Part shown: positions 52,849-61,315 of the stretch, in pieces
How the letters are laid out: each line of letters begins with the position of its first letter
How positions within the stretch are numbered: the first letter of the stretch is position 1
Source: Salinibacterium sp. ZJ450
GTDB taxonomy: Bacteria; Actinomycetota; Actinomycetes; Actinomycetales; Microbacteriaceae
Assembly: GCF_011751885.2 (NCBI RefSeq)
Contig: NZ_CP061771.1
Span: forward strand, 620,001-684,000
Length of the DNA stretch: 64,000 bases
Direction of reading: 5' to 3'
Translations under genes and position numbers: made by a program
Notes under the pieces: model-generated
The model's database searches: none
What the model saw: only the letters and a program-made list of their open reading frames with translations
What the model was told of the DNA's origin: nothing

Positions 52849-53224
52849 CAGTTGTATCTCGGCACCATGGGACGACTATGGACGCGAGTCGACAAGATGA
52901 ACAGTACGCGGCGAGCAATGGCGCGATTCGTTTAGTTGATGCAAGAAGCTCTTGGGAGACACCGAGTGATCATCATTGCTCACGAGCGTGGGCAATCGAC
53001 CGTCGAGTTGGGATACACGTCCACCTGGGAGACACGTCAGATATGACCTTTATCTCCACCATTTGGTCGTGTCACGCGTTGTTGAGGAATTAGGGCCGTC
53101 CATCTGGGCGGCCCTATTTCGTTCTGCCCCCTTTCGGGGCAGATTGTCGGCATGTGCGAAAACTATTCATCTCTACCCGTATGCTGCATCTGCAGGAATC
53201 TGACACTGATGATGGGGTACACAC
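52849..53224. other. Intergenic region before the LPXTG gene
   Basis: About 375 bp. A 71-codon frame (52878-53093) and a 35-codon frame inside it exist, but neither has a ribosome binding site or recognisable sequence. A terminator-like hairpin lies at 53091-53116. Confidence 0.5.
53091..53119 (+). terminator. Probable terminator
   Basis: TAGGGCCG (53091-53098) pairs with CGGCCCTA (53109-53116), followed by TTT. It isolates the LPXTG gene from the accessory region upstream. Confidence 0.6.
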
Positions 53225-54646
53225 GTGAAGAGAATCGACAAGAGGACCCTGGGTCGCGCCGTGGCCATGGGCCTCGGGCTCGCGATGATCGGCGGGGCGA
53301 CCCTTGCCGTGACCGCCCCGGCGATGGCGGCGGATCCGGCCTTCGGCTATAACGTTCCCGAGGTGTACGCGAGCGACATCGCGCCTAACGAAGACCTGTA
53401 CACGGGCTGGCACCAGGGTTACGCCAACGCGGCCGACTCCTTCGAGGTGACCGCCGAAGGCCTCGTGCTGACCGGCGAGTCGCAGGTCATCTACGGGTAC
53501 GCGGAGGGCCACCGCATCACTGCCGACTGGCTGCTCAAGGAAGACGTCAGCGCAGGACGCATTTCGTGGACGACAACCGCCGGCAGTGACCCCGCATATT
53601 TCCAGATTCCGATGTTCTTCGGCGCAGACACGGTCACGCCCAAGTTCACAACGCTTCGCCCTGAGGCGCCGGTTGCCGGAACGAACACCGCAACGCTCGA
53701 CCAGAACTGGGTCACCAGCGGCGACATCAACGACAGCTATGGCAGTGACGCGATTGCGCCGCTGGGTGACCTGCTCGACGCGATCATCGCGGAACAGAAC
53801 GCCCAGGTGATCGGCTTTGGCGTACTGAGCCAGGACGGCACCGAAAGCGTTGTCACCAGCCTGAGCTGGCACTACGCGACCTACACGTTCCTGCCCGGAA
53901 CCCGCATCGAGGCTGGCACCGTGGCGGTCACCGGGGCCGCCGCTGTCGGCAGCGTGCTGACCGCAGTCCCGGCCGGCTGGCCCGCGGACACCAGTTTCAG
54001 CTACCAGTGGATCGGCGCGACGGACAGAATGGGCGGCCCAATCGACGGCGCCACCGGCTCGACCTACACCGTGACCGCCAACGACATCGGATTCCGGTTG
54101 ATGGTGGAGATCACCGGAACCAAGCCAGGGCACGGACCGGGAACCGCCCTGAGCGCGCCGACCACCGCTGTCCCGGCGGTGGCGAAGGCCGTCGGAGCCC
54201 CTCCGGTTGCCGATTCCACCGGCCTCGCTGCTTTCCTTGCCTCGAAGGGCTCGACGCCGCAGAACCAGACCGCTGCGGGACTGCCGGCGGGATCGCTTGA
54301 CCCGTCGAAGCCGTATACGGCCACGCTGCCGTGGGCTGAAGGCAGCGACGCGTTCGTCGACGTCTACCTGTACTCCAGCCCGGTTGTGGTGGGTGCCTTC
54401 CCCATCGTCAACGGCGTGGCGCAGATGACCCTGAGCGCGGCCGTGCTGAGCAAGCTGTCGGAAGGTTCGCACACGCTAGTGGCAGTCGGTCAGACCTCGG
54501 GAAGCGTGCAGAGCGTTGCGCTCAGCATTGCCGCGATACTGCCGGCCACGGGACCGAGCGCGGCGTTGCCGCTGTCGGCCGGGGCACTGCTTCTGCTGCT
54601 GACCGGCGGCGCGCTGTTCATGGTTGGTCGCCGCAAGCACGCTTAA
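53225..54646 (+). CDS. LPXTG-anchored surface protein with Ig-like domain
   Basis: A 473-residue cell-wall protein. A signal peptide (about 1-37, cleavage near APAMA-AD) is followed by a domain of about 200 residues of unknown fold. Next is an Ig-like repeat of the actinobacterial kind (about 230-315, VTGAAAVGSVLTAVPAGWP ... SYQWIGATD ... GSTYTVTANDIG). The C terminus carries the sorting signal LPATG (about 439-443), a hydrophobic helix and RRKHA. No sortase gene is in the window. The start is GTG. Possible role: adhesion or cell-wall structure. Confidence 0.85.
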   Translation: MKRIDKRTLGRAVAMGLGLAMIGGATLAVTAPAMAADPAFGYNVPEVYASDIAPNEDLYTGWHQGYANAADSFEVTAEGLVLTGESQVIYGYAEGHRITADWLLKEDVSAGRISWTTTAGSDPAYFQIPMFFGADTVTPKFTTLRPEAPVAGTNTATLDQNWVTSGDINDSYGSDAIAPLGDLLDAIIAEQNAQVIGFGVLSQDGTESVVTSLSWHYATYTFLPGTRIEAGTVAVTGAAAVGSVLTAVPAGWPADTSFSYQWIGATDRMGGPIDGATGSTYTVTANDIGFRLMVEITGTKPGHGPGTALSAPTTAVPAVAKAVGAPPVADSTGLAAFLASKGSTPQNQTAAGLPAGSLDPSKPYTATLPWAEGSDAFVDVYLYSSPVVVGAFPIVNGVAQMTLSAAVLSKLSEGSHTLVAVGQTSGSVQSVALSIAAILPATGPSAALPLSAGALLLLLTGGALFMVGRRKHA

Positions 54647-54659
54647 CCAGCACAGAGTG

Positions 54660-54689
54660 GAAGGGCACGGCGGAAACGCCGTGCCCTTC
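54660..54689 (+). terminator. Terminator hairpin after the LPXTG gene
   Basis: GAAGGGCACGGCG pairs perfectly over 13 bp with CGCCGTGCCCTTC, closed by a GAAA tetraloop. It lies 13 bp past the stop. A short T-rich tail (GTCAT) follows. It may also serve the convergent lipoprotein gene. Confidence 0.8.
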
Positions 54690-54723
54690 GTCATGCCGAG
54701 TGCGCGCTGGGCGCAGCAGTCGA

Positions 54724-55236
54724 TCAGATGGCCGCGCCCTTCAGCGTTCCCGTCGACTGTGTCGGAGCGAAATCCTCGTCGAGGGCGAAGATGAAACAGA
54801 CGACCTCGCGATCCCCCTCAGCCCAGGTGGACTCGGAGGGCACCAGCGGGCCGACGCCGAGCATCGACTCGTCGTAGGCAATGCCGGCGAAGTCCTCGAA
54901 CTCGGCCACACAAGCATCGCCCGCCTCAGCGAGCAGAGCCTCATCGCCCGGGAACTCCTCGGCCTCGATCTCGTAGGCGAAGTACGCCTCGTTGTCGTGC
55001 GGCTCACTGCACGGCACCGTCGGTATGGCGGCGATCTCTTCTGCCTCCACGTCGTTCGTGCAGTCGCCGACCCTAATCGAGAAGACGTCGGTGTTGTCGT
55101 TGCGCTCGGTGATCTGGCCGTCCGAGTCTCGCACGGCGTCGCCCGGGAACAGGCCTCCAACGAGGCTGCAACCGGACAGAGTCAGCGCGACCAGCGTGAT
55201 CATCGCAACGGAAACGGTCTTCAAGGTGGGGGACAT
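54724..55236 (-). CDS. Septum-formation-family lipoprotein
   Basis: A 170-residue lipoprotein with lipobox LSGC (Cys near residue 23). The exported domain has VGDCTNDV, VPCSEPHDNEAYFAYE, a C in AGDACVAEF and VVCFIF. The VGDC...PCsePHd pattern is that of the 'septum formation' family of Actinobacteria. The start at 55236 is the first ATG giving a signal peptide; a frame extending to 55425 runs through a GC-rich repeat and is unlikely. Role in division is inferred from family name only. Confidence 0.78.
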   Translation of the reverse strand: MSPTLKTVSVAMITLVALTLSGCSLVGGLFPGDAVRDSDGQITERNDNTDVFSIRVGDCTNDVEAEEIAAIPTVPCSEPHDNEAYFAYEIEAEEFPGDEALLAEAGDACVAEFEDFAGIAYDESMLGVGPLVPSESTWAEGDREVVCFIFALDEDFAPTQSTGTLKGAAI

Positions 55237-55300
55237 CACACGGTGCTCTCTGGCGCAGGCTGGAATGAATGTCCAGCCTATCGAGCACTCCTCAGTTCGA

Positions 55301-55366
55301 CCCGGCCGCCGCGCCCGGCCGCCGCGCCCGGCCGCCGCGCCCGGCCGCCGCGCCCGCCGCCGCGCC
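55301..55366. repeat. GC-rich tandem repeat, 13-bp unit
   Basis: Four exact copies of CCCGGCCGCCGCG (55301-55352) and a shortened fifth. The array sits between the lipoprotein gene and the membrane-protein gene, 57 bp before the start of the latter, where divergent promoters would lie. Confidence 0.88.
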
Positions 55367-55423
55367 AGCCATGACGCTGCGCGCGGCCAAACAGTGTCGC
55401 TCCGGGCGGCTACCGTAGAACTC

Positions 55424-55918
55424 ATGGCAGATGCAGCAGAGCGGACGGGCGCGGCACCGACGAAACCAACGGCGCCGACGGCGCTGCGCGGCGTGCTGGT
55501 CGTCGTCGCCGGGATACTCCTGGCGGCGTGGGTGGTCGCCGGACGGTTCCTGTTCGGCGCGGGCGGTGACCTGACTCCGCTCTACCTGTTGCTCGGCATC
55601 CTGATCGTCGTGCTGCACGCGTTCATCGGGCTGGCGCTGCTGAAAACGGCCCAGGGCGGGCACCGCACTCGGGGCTCCACCGTCGGCACCCTCGTCGGGG
55701 CTTGGGTGTGCGGCATCCTGCTCGGACTCACGATCCCAGACATCACGCCAATCGGACTTCAGACCGTAATCACCGGCGTGACCGAACCTGGGCGCGGCAT
55801 CGCCATCGGGCTCGCGAACCCGGCCGGCATCATCATGATCGCGCTCATGATCGCCTCGCTGGTCCTGGCGAATCAGGATGCGCGCGGCCCCCGCCCGTCG
55901 GACGACGACGCGGACTGA
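55424..55918 (+). CDS. Four-helix membrane protein of unknown function
   Basis: A 164-residue protein with hydrophobic segments at about 22-45, 52-75, 88-105 and 125-150. The N and C termini are soluble, with an acidic tail (SDDDAD). Arg/His in the central loop (QGGHRTRGS) suggest topology. The ATG at 55424 is used; the frame upstream is not coding. No family recognised. Confidence 0.65.
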   Translation: MADAAERTGAAPTKPTAPTALRGVLVVVAGILLAAWVVAGRFLFGAGGDLTPLYLLLGILIVVLHAFIGLALLKTAQGGHRTRGSTVGTLVGAWVCGILLGLTIPDITPIGLQTVITGVTEPGRGIAIGLANPAGIIMIALMIASLVLANQDARGPRPSDDDAD

Positions 55919-56040
55919 GCAACACCCAGCCCGCGATCGCGCGCCCGAGCAAACAGCGGCGGCCCTGTCACGCAGCTGAAGCTTGGCGAGGATCGTCGCG
56001 ACATGATTTCGCACGGTCTTCTCAGAGAGCAGCAGCGCCC
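55919..56040 (-). pseudogene. 3' remnant of a LuxR-type response regulator gene
   Basis: On the minus strand LSEKTVRNHVATILAKLQLR is a LuxR-type helix-turn-helix. It continues DRAAAV, then shifts frame to read ARARDRGLG, the usual end of such regulators, so a frameshift lies near 55955. The 5' two thirds of the gene (receiver domain) are missing at the junction near 56040. Confidence 0.72.
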
Positions 56041-56423
56041 TCACTCTGCCCTTCTACGGAGCCGAGGCATTCGCCCTGAACGCCATCGGGCAGCGGGTGT
56101 TGGACGAGGCTGACCCGATGCTGCTCAGCCTGGCCGAGGAGGTGCGCGGCGGGTTGGGGGTCGTCATCTTCATCGTGGGTCTGCTGACGCTCGGCGCCGC
56201 GGCGATCCCGTTCGCCATCAGCCAGCGGGGGTCCCGCCTGGGCCGGTGGGGCAGCGTCGTTCTCGCGGTAGGGCTCGTCACCTTCCTGCCCCAGTTCTTC
56301 GGCACCCCCGAGCTTCGGGTGGCGCACGGCGCCGTCATCGCGCTCGGCTGCGTGCTGCTCGCATTTGCCGCCTGGGCGCCGAACCGGGTGTCGCGCACCC
56401 AGAGGATTTCCACCGGCGGATGA
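56041..56423 (+). pseudogene. 3' remnant of a membrane-protein gene
   Basis: The frame LPFYGAEAFALNAIG through three membrane segments ends at 56423. It has no start in its first part; GTG at 56097 would give a truncated 108-residue product. It begins exactly at the junction with the LuxR remnant, so its 5' end is probably deleted. No family recognised. Confidence 0.55.
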
Positions 56424-56496
56424 CGCCAGAGCGCCGGAGTGCGACTATGGGGTGACAGCCTGCCGCCAGTCCGCTGAACGAACTTCTGGACGCACA

Positions 56497-57708
56497 ATGC
56501 TCGCTTTCCATCGGGGGAGGGGCAACCGGGCCGACACCGAGACCCCGGGAGCTCGCTCGCCGCAGGCGAGCCCATCCGTTGCCCTCTTCTGGTGCTTGTT
56601 CGCCGGTCAGGCGTCCGTGCTGGTGCTCAGCCCGACACTGGTTCCCCTCGCCCGCGAGCTGGGCGTGTCGGTGTCCACTGCGGGCCAACTGCGCACCATC
56701 TCCGGGGTCGTTGCCGGCGTCTGTGCGCTGGCCGCTGTCAACTGGGTGGCGAAGCGGGTAGGGCTCCGACAGCTGGTGGGTGCGGCGGCGCTGGTGCTGG
56801 CGGTCGGGTCGGTGCTGGCCGCGCTGGCTCCGAACTACCTGCTGCTCGCGCTCGACCAGGTGCTGATCGGCGCCGCCCTCGCCTTCCTGATCTCCGGCGC
56901 CACGGCTGCCGCAGGCGAATGGGCACCCGCCGATGACCACACTCGCGTGCTGTCGCGGGCACTGCTCGGCCAGCCCGCCGCGTGGGTGCTCGGGCTGCCG
57001 CTGATCGGGCTGGCACTGCAGGGCGGATGGCGCGTGGCCTGGCTGACCGTGCCGGTGCTCGCCGCACTGCTCGCCGCGACGCTCGTGCTCGCTCGCCCGA
57101 AGGATGCGCCGACCCCGACGGTCGGGGGAGTGCGCAGCATGCTGACGAACCCGGTGGCAGCGGGCTGGGCGGTGGCAGAGCTGCTGGCGTTCTCGGCGTG
57201 GGCCGGGGTCCTGGTCTACTCCGGTGCCCTGTTCATCGAGTCGTATGCCGTCTCGCCTGCGATTGCATCGCTGCTGCTGGCCGTGGCGGCGGCCGGCTAC
57301 TTTCCCGGCAATCTGCTGGTCAAACGGATCGTCTCCCGCCGGCCGGTGCGCCTGTTGCTGGTGCTGTCGCTGGCGATGACGATCAGCGTGGCCGCGTTCT
57401 GCCTGATCCGGCCGGGCCCGATAGTCAGCACCGTGCTGCTGGCGGTGCTTGCCTTCTTCGCCGGCGGTCGCACCCTCGCCGGCGGCGCCTTTGGGTTGGT
57501 GGTCGGCTCCGGCAACCGGGCGGCCGCGATGGGGGTGCGCGCGGCCGCGCAGCAGTTCGGCTACTTCCTCGGCTCGGTGGTGGGCGGGCTGGCGCTGGCC
57601 GTCGCCGGGTACCCGGGGGTTGCCGCGGGTTTCGCCGGACTGATGCTGCTGGCCGCCGCCGTGTACGCACGCCTCGCGCTGCAGACTCGGCGGGAGCGTT
57701 ACTGGTAG
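56497..57708 (+). CDS. MFS transporter (drug-efflux/DHA1-like)
   Basis: A 403-residue twelve-helix exporter. SPTLVPLARELGVSVSTAGQLRTISGVVAG is typical of the DHA1/arabinose-efflux group's first helices, and WVAKRVGLRQLV is the motif A loop. The ATG at 56497 gives a short soluble N terminus; earlier starts would run into the pseudogene. It precedes a second MFS gene by 88 bp in the same direction. Substrate unknown. Confidence 0.83.
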   Translation: MLAFHRGRGNRADTETPGARSPQASPSVALFWCLFAGQASVLVLSPTLVPLARELGVSVSTAGQLRTISGVVAGVCALAAVNWVAKRVGLRQLVGAAALVLAVGSVLAALAPNYLLLALDQVLIGAALAFLISGATAAAGEWAPADDHTRVLSRALLGQPAAWVLGLPLIGLALQGGWRVAWLTVPVLAALLAATLVLARPKDAPTPTVGGVRSMLTNPVAAGWAVAELLAFSAWAGVLVYSGALFIESYAVSPAIASLLLAVAAAGYFPGNLLVKRIVSRRPVRLLLVLSLAMTISVAAFCLIRPGPIVSTVLLAVLAFFAGGRTLAGGAFGLVVGSGNRAAAMGVRAAAQQFGYFLGSVVGGLALAVAGYPGVAAGFAGLMLLAAAVYARLALQTRRERYW

Positions 57709-57796
57709 CACGCCGGACGGGAGCCGAGCAGGGTCGGGAAGCCCCGCTCGCGCAGGGTCGGAAGGCCACGCTCGCGCAGTAGACTCGGCATCCGCT

Positions 57797-59275
57797 ATGT
57801 CTGATTCTTCTGCTGCCACACCCTTGTCCGAGCGAGCTCGCTGGGAGGCATTCTGGGTGTGTGCCGGCGTTGCCGCGCTCACCATCCTGGACCTGTCGAA
57901 GATCAACGTGGGTCTTCCCTCGATCGAGGCGTCGCTGCGCGGCGGCCCCACCGAGCTGCAGCTGATCGTGGCCGGATACGCCCTGGCGTTCGGGCTTGCC
58001 CTGGTGCCAGCTGGCCGGCTCGGCGACATCCACTCTCGCAAAATCATGTTCGTGATCGGCCTGTCGGCGTTCACGCTGGCAAGCCTGGTCTGCGCGATTG
58101 CGCCGAGCATCGAGGTTCTCGTGATCGGCCGCATCGTGCAGGGCTTCGCCGCCGGCATCCAGATGCCACAGGCGCTTGGCCTGATCCAGCAACTTTTCCA
58201 GGGACCCGCCCGCGGCCGCGCGTTCGGCTTGTTCGGCGCGGTGATCGGAATCTCCACCGCGTTCGGACCCACGCTCGGCGGGCTGCTCATCGCGATCGGT
58301 GGGGACACGGATGGCTGGCGGTTGCTGTTCTGGATGAACATCCCGCTCGGCATCGTGGCGCTGATCTTCGCCGTGCGCCTGCTGCCGGCGAAGCAGCAGC
58401 GCACCGCCGGGCGCACCGAACTCGACATCACCGGCATCCTGCTGCTGGGTGTCACGACGTTCTTCCTGATGTTCCCGTTCGTGCTCACCACCGGTGGCCC
58501 GGACGATGACCCGCGACGCTGGTTCTTCCTGATCGGCGCCGTGATCGCGGCGGCGGCGTTCGCCTGGTGGGAGCGCCGTTACGAGCGGCTGGGCAGGTCG
58601 CCGGTGGTCAACTTCGCCCTGTTCAAGCACGCGTCGTACCGCAACGGCATCCTGATCGGCACCGCGTACTTTGCCGCGGTGCCCGCCACCTTCCTGCTGG
58701 TCACCATCTATCTGCAGCAGGGGCTGGGACTGGCCGCGGTGTTCGCGGGCATGGTGACCATTCCGTTCGCGCTGGTGTCGGCCTGGGCGTCCTGGATCGG
58801 CGGACGACACGTCGACCGGCTCGGCCGGGTGATGGTGCTGCTTGGCGTCCTGCTGGTAGCGGCGGGGGTCGTGCTGCTCATCCCGATCGCGGACGCCGCG
58901 TCGCCCGACGCTGTGCCGTGGCTGTTCGCCGCGGCGATGATCCTCGCGGGTGCCGGTGGTGGACTGGTGATTTCACCCAACCAGACGCTGACGCTGCAGG
59001 ATGTCCCGGTGATCCAGGGCGGCGTGGCCGGCTCGGTCGCCCAGGTGGGGCAGAGGGTCGGCACCGCGGTCGGTGTGGCCATTGCCTCGTCGACGTTCTT
59101 CGCGACCCTGTACGCCGAGGCGGACACCGCACTCGACCAGGCGACGATCTACGGCGATGCGTTCGGTCGATCGATGATGGTGGTGCTCGGACTGCTCGCC
59201 GTGGCGCTGCTGTTCGCCCTACTCGACCTGCGAAGCGGCCGGGTCACCGGGCGTCGCACGGTGCTTGACGCGTGA
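57797..59275 (+). CDS. MFS transporter, DHA2/EmrB-QacA type
   Basis: A 492-residue fourteen-helix multidrug-type exporter. Characteristic segments are LSKINVGLPSIEASL (helix 1), AGRLGDIHSRKIMF (motif A) and GIQMPQALGLIQQLF, FGAVIGISTAFGPTLGGLL (motif C). The length and extra helices distinguish it from the preceding DHA1 protein. It has no repressor gene next to it. Confidence 0.88.
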   Translation: MSDSSAATPLSERARWEAFWVCAGVAALTILDLSKINVGLPSIEASLRGGPTELQLIVAGYALAFGLALVPAGRLGDIHSRKIMFVIGLSAFTLASLVCAIAPSIEVLVIGRIVQGFAAGIQMPQALGLIQQLFQGPARGRAFGLFGAVIGISTAFGPTLGGLLIAIGGDTDGWRLLFWMNIPLGIVALIFAVRLLPAKQQRTAGRTELDITGILLLGVTTFFLMFPFVLTTGGPDDDPRRWFFLIGAVIAAAAFAWWERRYERLGRSPVVNFALFKHASYRNGILIGTAYFAAVPATFLLVTIYLQQGLGLAAVFAGMVTIPFALVSAWASWIGGRHVDRLGRVMVLLGVLLVAAGVVLLIPIADAASPDAVPWLFAAAMILAGAGGGLVISPNQTLTLQDVPVIQGGVAGSVAQVGQRVGTAVGVAIASSTFFATLYAEADTALDQATIYGDAFGRSMMVVLGLLAVALLFALLDLRSGRVTGRRTVLDA

Positions 59276-59318
59276 TGCGCAGCGCTTGATGCGCTGACTC
59301 GCGGCGCCGGCCCGCGCG

Positions 59319-60107
59319 CTACTCGCTGAGCGCCGCGAGGGCCGCCTCGTGCAGCAGCCCGTTGGTGGCGAGGGCGCTGCCATGCCACGGGCCCGCCTCG
59401 CCGTCGATGGAGGTGAACGTGCCGCCGGCCTCCTCGATGATCGGGATCAGCGCGGCCATGTCGTACGGCTTCAGATCGGGTTCGCCGACCAGATCCAGTG
59501 CGCCCTCCGCCAGCAGCATGTACGACCACATGTCGCCGATGCCGCGCTCCCGCCAGACGGCGCGGGTGAGCGCGATCACCTGGTCGAGCCGACCGATCTC
59601 GTCCCAGCCCTGCAACCGGTTGTAGCTGATGTTCGCCTCGGCGAGGGTGGCCACCGTCGACACGGCGATCCGCTGCGGCTGCTGGCTTCCGGAGCGCACC
59701 CAGGCGCCCTGGCCGCGAGCGGCCCACCAGCGCTTGCCGAGCGCGGGCGCGCTGACCACGCCGACCACCGGGATGCCGTCGACCGCGAGGCTGATCAGAG
59801 TGCCCCAGATCGGTACCCCGCGCAAGAAGTTCGCGGTGCCGTCAATCGGGTCGATGATCCACTGCCGGCTCGAGTCGCCCTCGACGCCGAACTCCTCGCC
59901 GAACAGCGCGTCACCGGGCCGCGATTCGGCGATCTGCTCACGCAGCACGGTCTCGACGCGCTTGTCGGCATCCGTCACATGGGTCTTGTCTGCCTTGAGC
60001 TGGATGTCGAGGTTCGCGGCCTGGTACCGGTCGAGTGAGATGAGGTCGGCCTCCCCGGCAAGGGCGAGCGCGAAGTTGAGGTCGTCGGTCAGGCTGTAGT
60101 TCGGCAC
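59319..60107 (-). CDS. hisN: Inositol-monophosphatase-family phosphatase (HisN-like)
   Basis: A 262-residue Mg-dependent phosphatase. The metal-binding motifs FGEEFGVEG and WIIDPIDGTANFLRG (about residues 83-112) and the C-terminal GEPDLKPYDMAALIPIIEEAGG (about 208-229) are complete. The closest assignment is actinobacterial histidinol-phosphatase (HisN), but inositol- or fructose-type phosphatases cannot be excluded. GTG at 60107 gives the family N terminus. It is in the same orientation as rsgA and aroA upstream, 180 bp away. Confidence 0.85.
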   Translation of the reverse strand: MPNYSLTDDLNFALALAGEADLISLDRYQAANLDIQLKADKTHVTDADKRVETVLREQIAESRPGDALFGEEFGVEGDSSRQWIIDPIDGTANFLRGVPIWGTLISLAVDGIPVVGVVSAPALGKRWWAARGQGAWVRSGSQQPQRIAVSTVATLAEANISYNRLQGWDEIGRLDQVIALTRAVWRERGIGDMWSYMLLAEGALDLVGEPDLKPYDMAALIPIIEEAGGTFTSIDGEAGPWHGSALATNGLLHEAALAALSE

Positions 60108-60289
60108 CCTGTCAGCGTATCGCCGTCGGGAGGTGCGCCGGCGGCAGCGCCCGGCCACGAGCGCCGCGAAATCGGCCGAGCGCCGCCGCCGCGGCATCGG
60201 CGCTCGGCCGTTTCCGGCGCGTTCGCGATGCAGCAGCCGCCGCGGCCGTCTCGACCGGCCAGTTCAGCGGCCCACGTCGGCGGGCAGCC

Positions 60290-61315
60290 TTAGCCGGCCA
60301 GTGTCTCCAGCAGCCGCTGCGCGGAGTCGTAGCGCTCCTGGCTGGCCTCGCCGCGCTGCACCGCCTCCGCGATCGCGCAGTCCGGGGCATCCGGCAGATG
60401 GGTGCATCCGCGAGGGCAGTCCTCGGCGATCGCGGCCAGATCGGTGAACGAACGCAGGATGTTGTCGGGGTTCACGTGCCCGAGTCCGAAGGAGCGCACC
60501 CCGGGGGTGTCGATGATCCAGCCGCCGGTGGGAACCCGCAGCGACACGGTGGAGGATGACGTGTGCCTGCCCCGCCCGGTGACCACGTTGACGTGCCCGA
60601 TCGCCCGGTCCGCTCCCGGCACCAGCGCGTTCACCAGGGTGGACTTGCCGACCCCGGAGTGTCCGACGGCAACCGTGCGGTGGCCCTTCAGCTGCTCGAT
60701 GATCGGCGCCAGGGCGAGGTCGTCGAGCCGGCTGGTGAACACGGTGAGGTCAAGCCCGGCGAAGTTCGCCAGGAACGGGGCGGGGTCGGCCAGGTCGGTC
60801 TTGGTGATGACCAGCAGCGGAGTGATGCCGGCGTCGTAGGCCGCCACCAGGTACCGGTGGACCAGCCGCGGCCGAGGCTCGGGGTTGGCCGCCGCGACCA
60901 CGATCAGCATCTGATCGGCGTTGGCCACGATCACCCGTTCCACCGAATCGGTGTCGTCGGCGCTGCGGCGCAGCAGGGTGGCGCGTTCCTGCACACGCAC
61001 GATGCGGCCGAGCGTGCCCTCCTCGCCGGTGGTGTCACCGACCAGGTCGACCACGTCGCCGGTGACCACAGACTTCTTGCCCAGCTCGCGGGCCCGGGCC
61101 GCGGTGAGCGTCCGCTCATCCGGGGTGCCCTCGGCGAGGATCACGCCGTAGCGGCCGCGGTCCACGGTGAGCACCCGGCCGACCACGGCATTCGTGTGAT
61201 CAGGGCGGATCTTGGTGCGCGGCCGGTTGCCCTTGGGGTTCGGGCGCACCCGATAACTGTCGCCGTAGTCCGAGTACGGCTCTTCGTCATCGTCGTCGCC
61301 GGTGAGCCAGCTCAT
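60290..61315 (-). CDS. rsgA: Ribosome small-subunit-dependent GTPase RsgA
   Basis: A 341-residue circularly permuted GTPase acting in 30S maturation. The N-terminal OB fold (about 35-115) is followed by the permuted G domain, with ITKTDLAD (G4) preceding GHSGVGKST (G1) and DTPGVRSFGLG (G3). The C-terminal zinc site DCPRGCTHLPDAPDC supplies Cys/His ligands. It overlaps the aroA stop by 4 bp, so the genes are coupled. The start at ATG 61315 is used. Confidence 0.93.
   Translation of the reverse strand: MSWLTGDDDDEEPYSDYGDSYRVRPNPKGNRPRTKIRPDHTNAVVGRVLTVDRGRYGVILAEGTPDERTLTAARARELGKKSVVTGDVVDLVGDTTGEEGTLGRIVRVQERATLLRRSADDTDSVERVIVANADQMLIVVAAANPEPRPRLVHRYLVAAYDAGITPLLVITKTDLADPAPFLANFAGLDLTVFTSRLDDLALAPIIEQLKGHRTVAVGHSGVGKSTLVNALVPGADRAIGHVNVVTGRGRHTSSSTVSLRVPTGGWIIDTPGVRSFGLGHVNPDNILRSFTDLAAIAEDCPRGCTHLPDAPDCAIAEAVQRGEASQERYDSAQRLLETLAG

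Noticed and set aside
52878-53093. A 71-codon frame, and a 35-codon frame within it in another register
   Set aside because: No ribosome binding site, no motif, and the two compete for the same DNA.
37241-53224. A second copy of the ssrA 3' end that would mark the right edge of the island
   Set aside because: Reading by eye found no copy of the GTTCAATTCCCCGCATCTCC block in this stretch; a diverged copy may have been missed.
56335-58491. A 718-codon open frame on the minus strand
   Set aside because: It is antisense to two transporter genes and has shadow-like composition.
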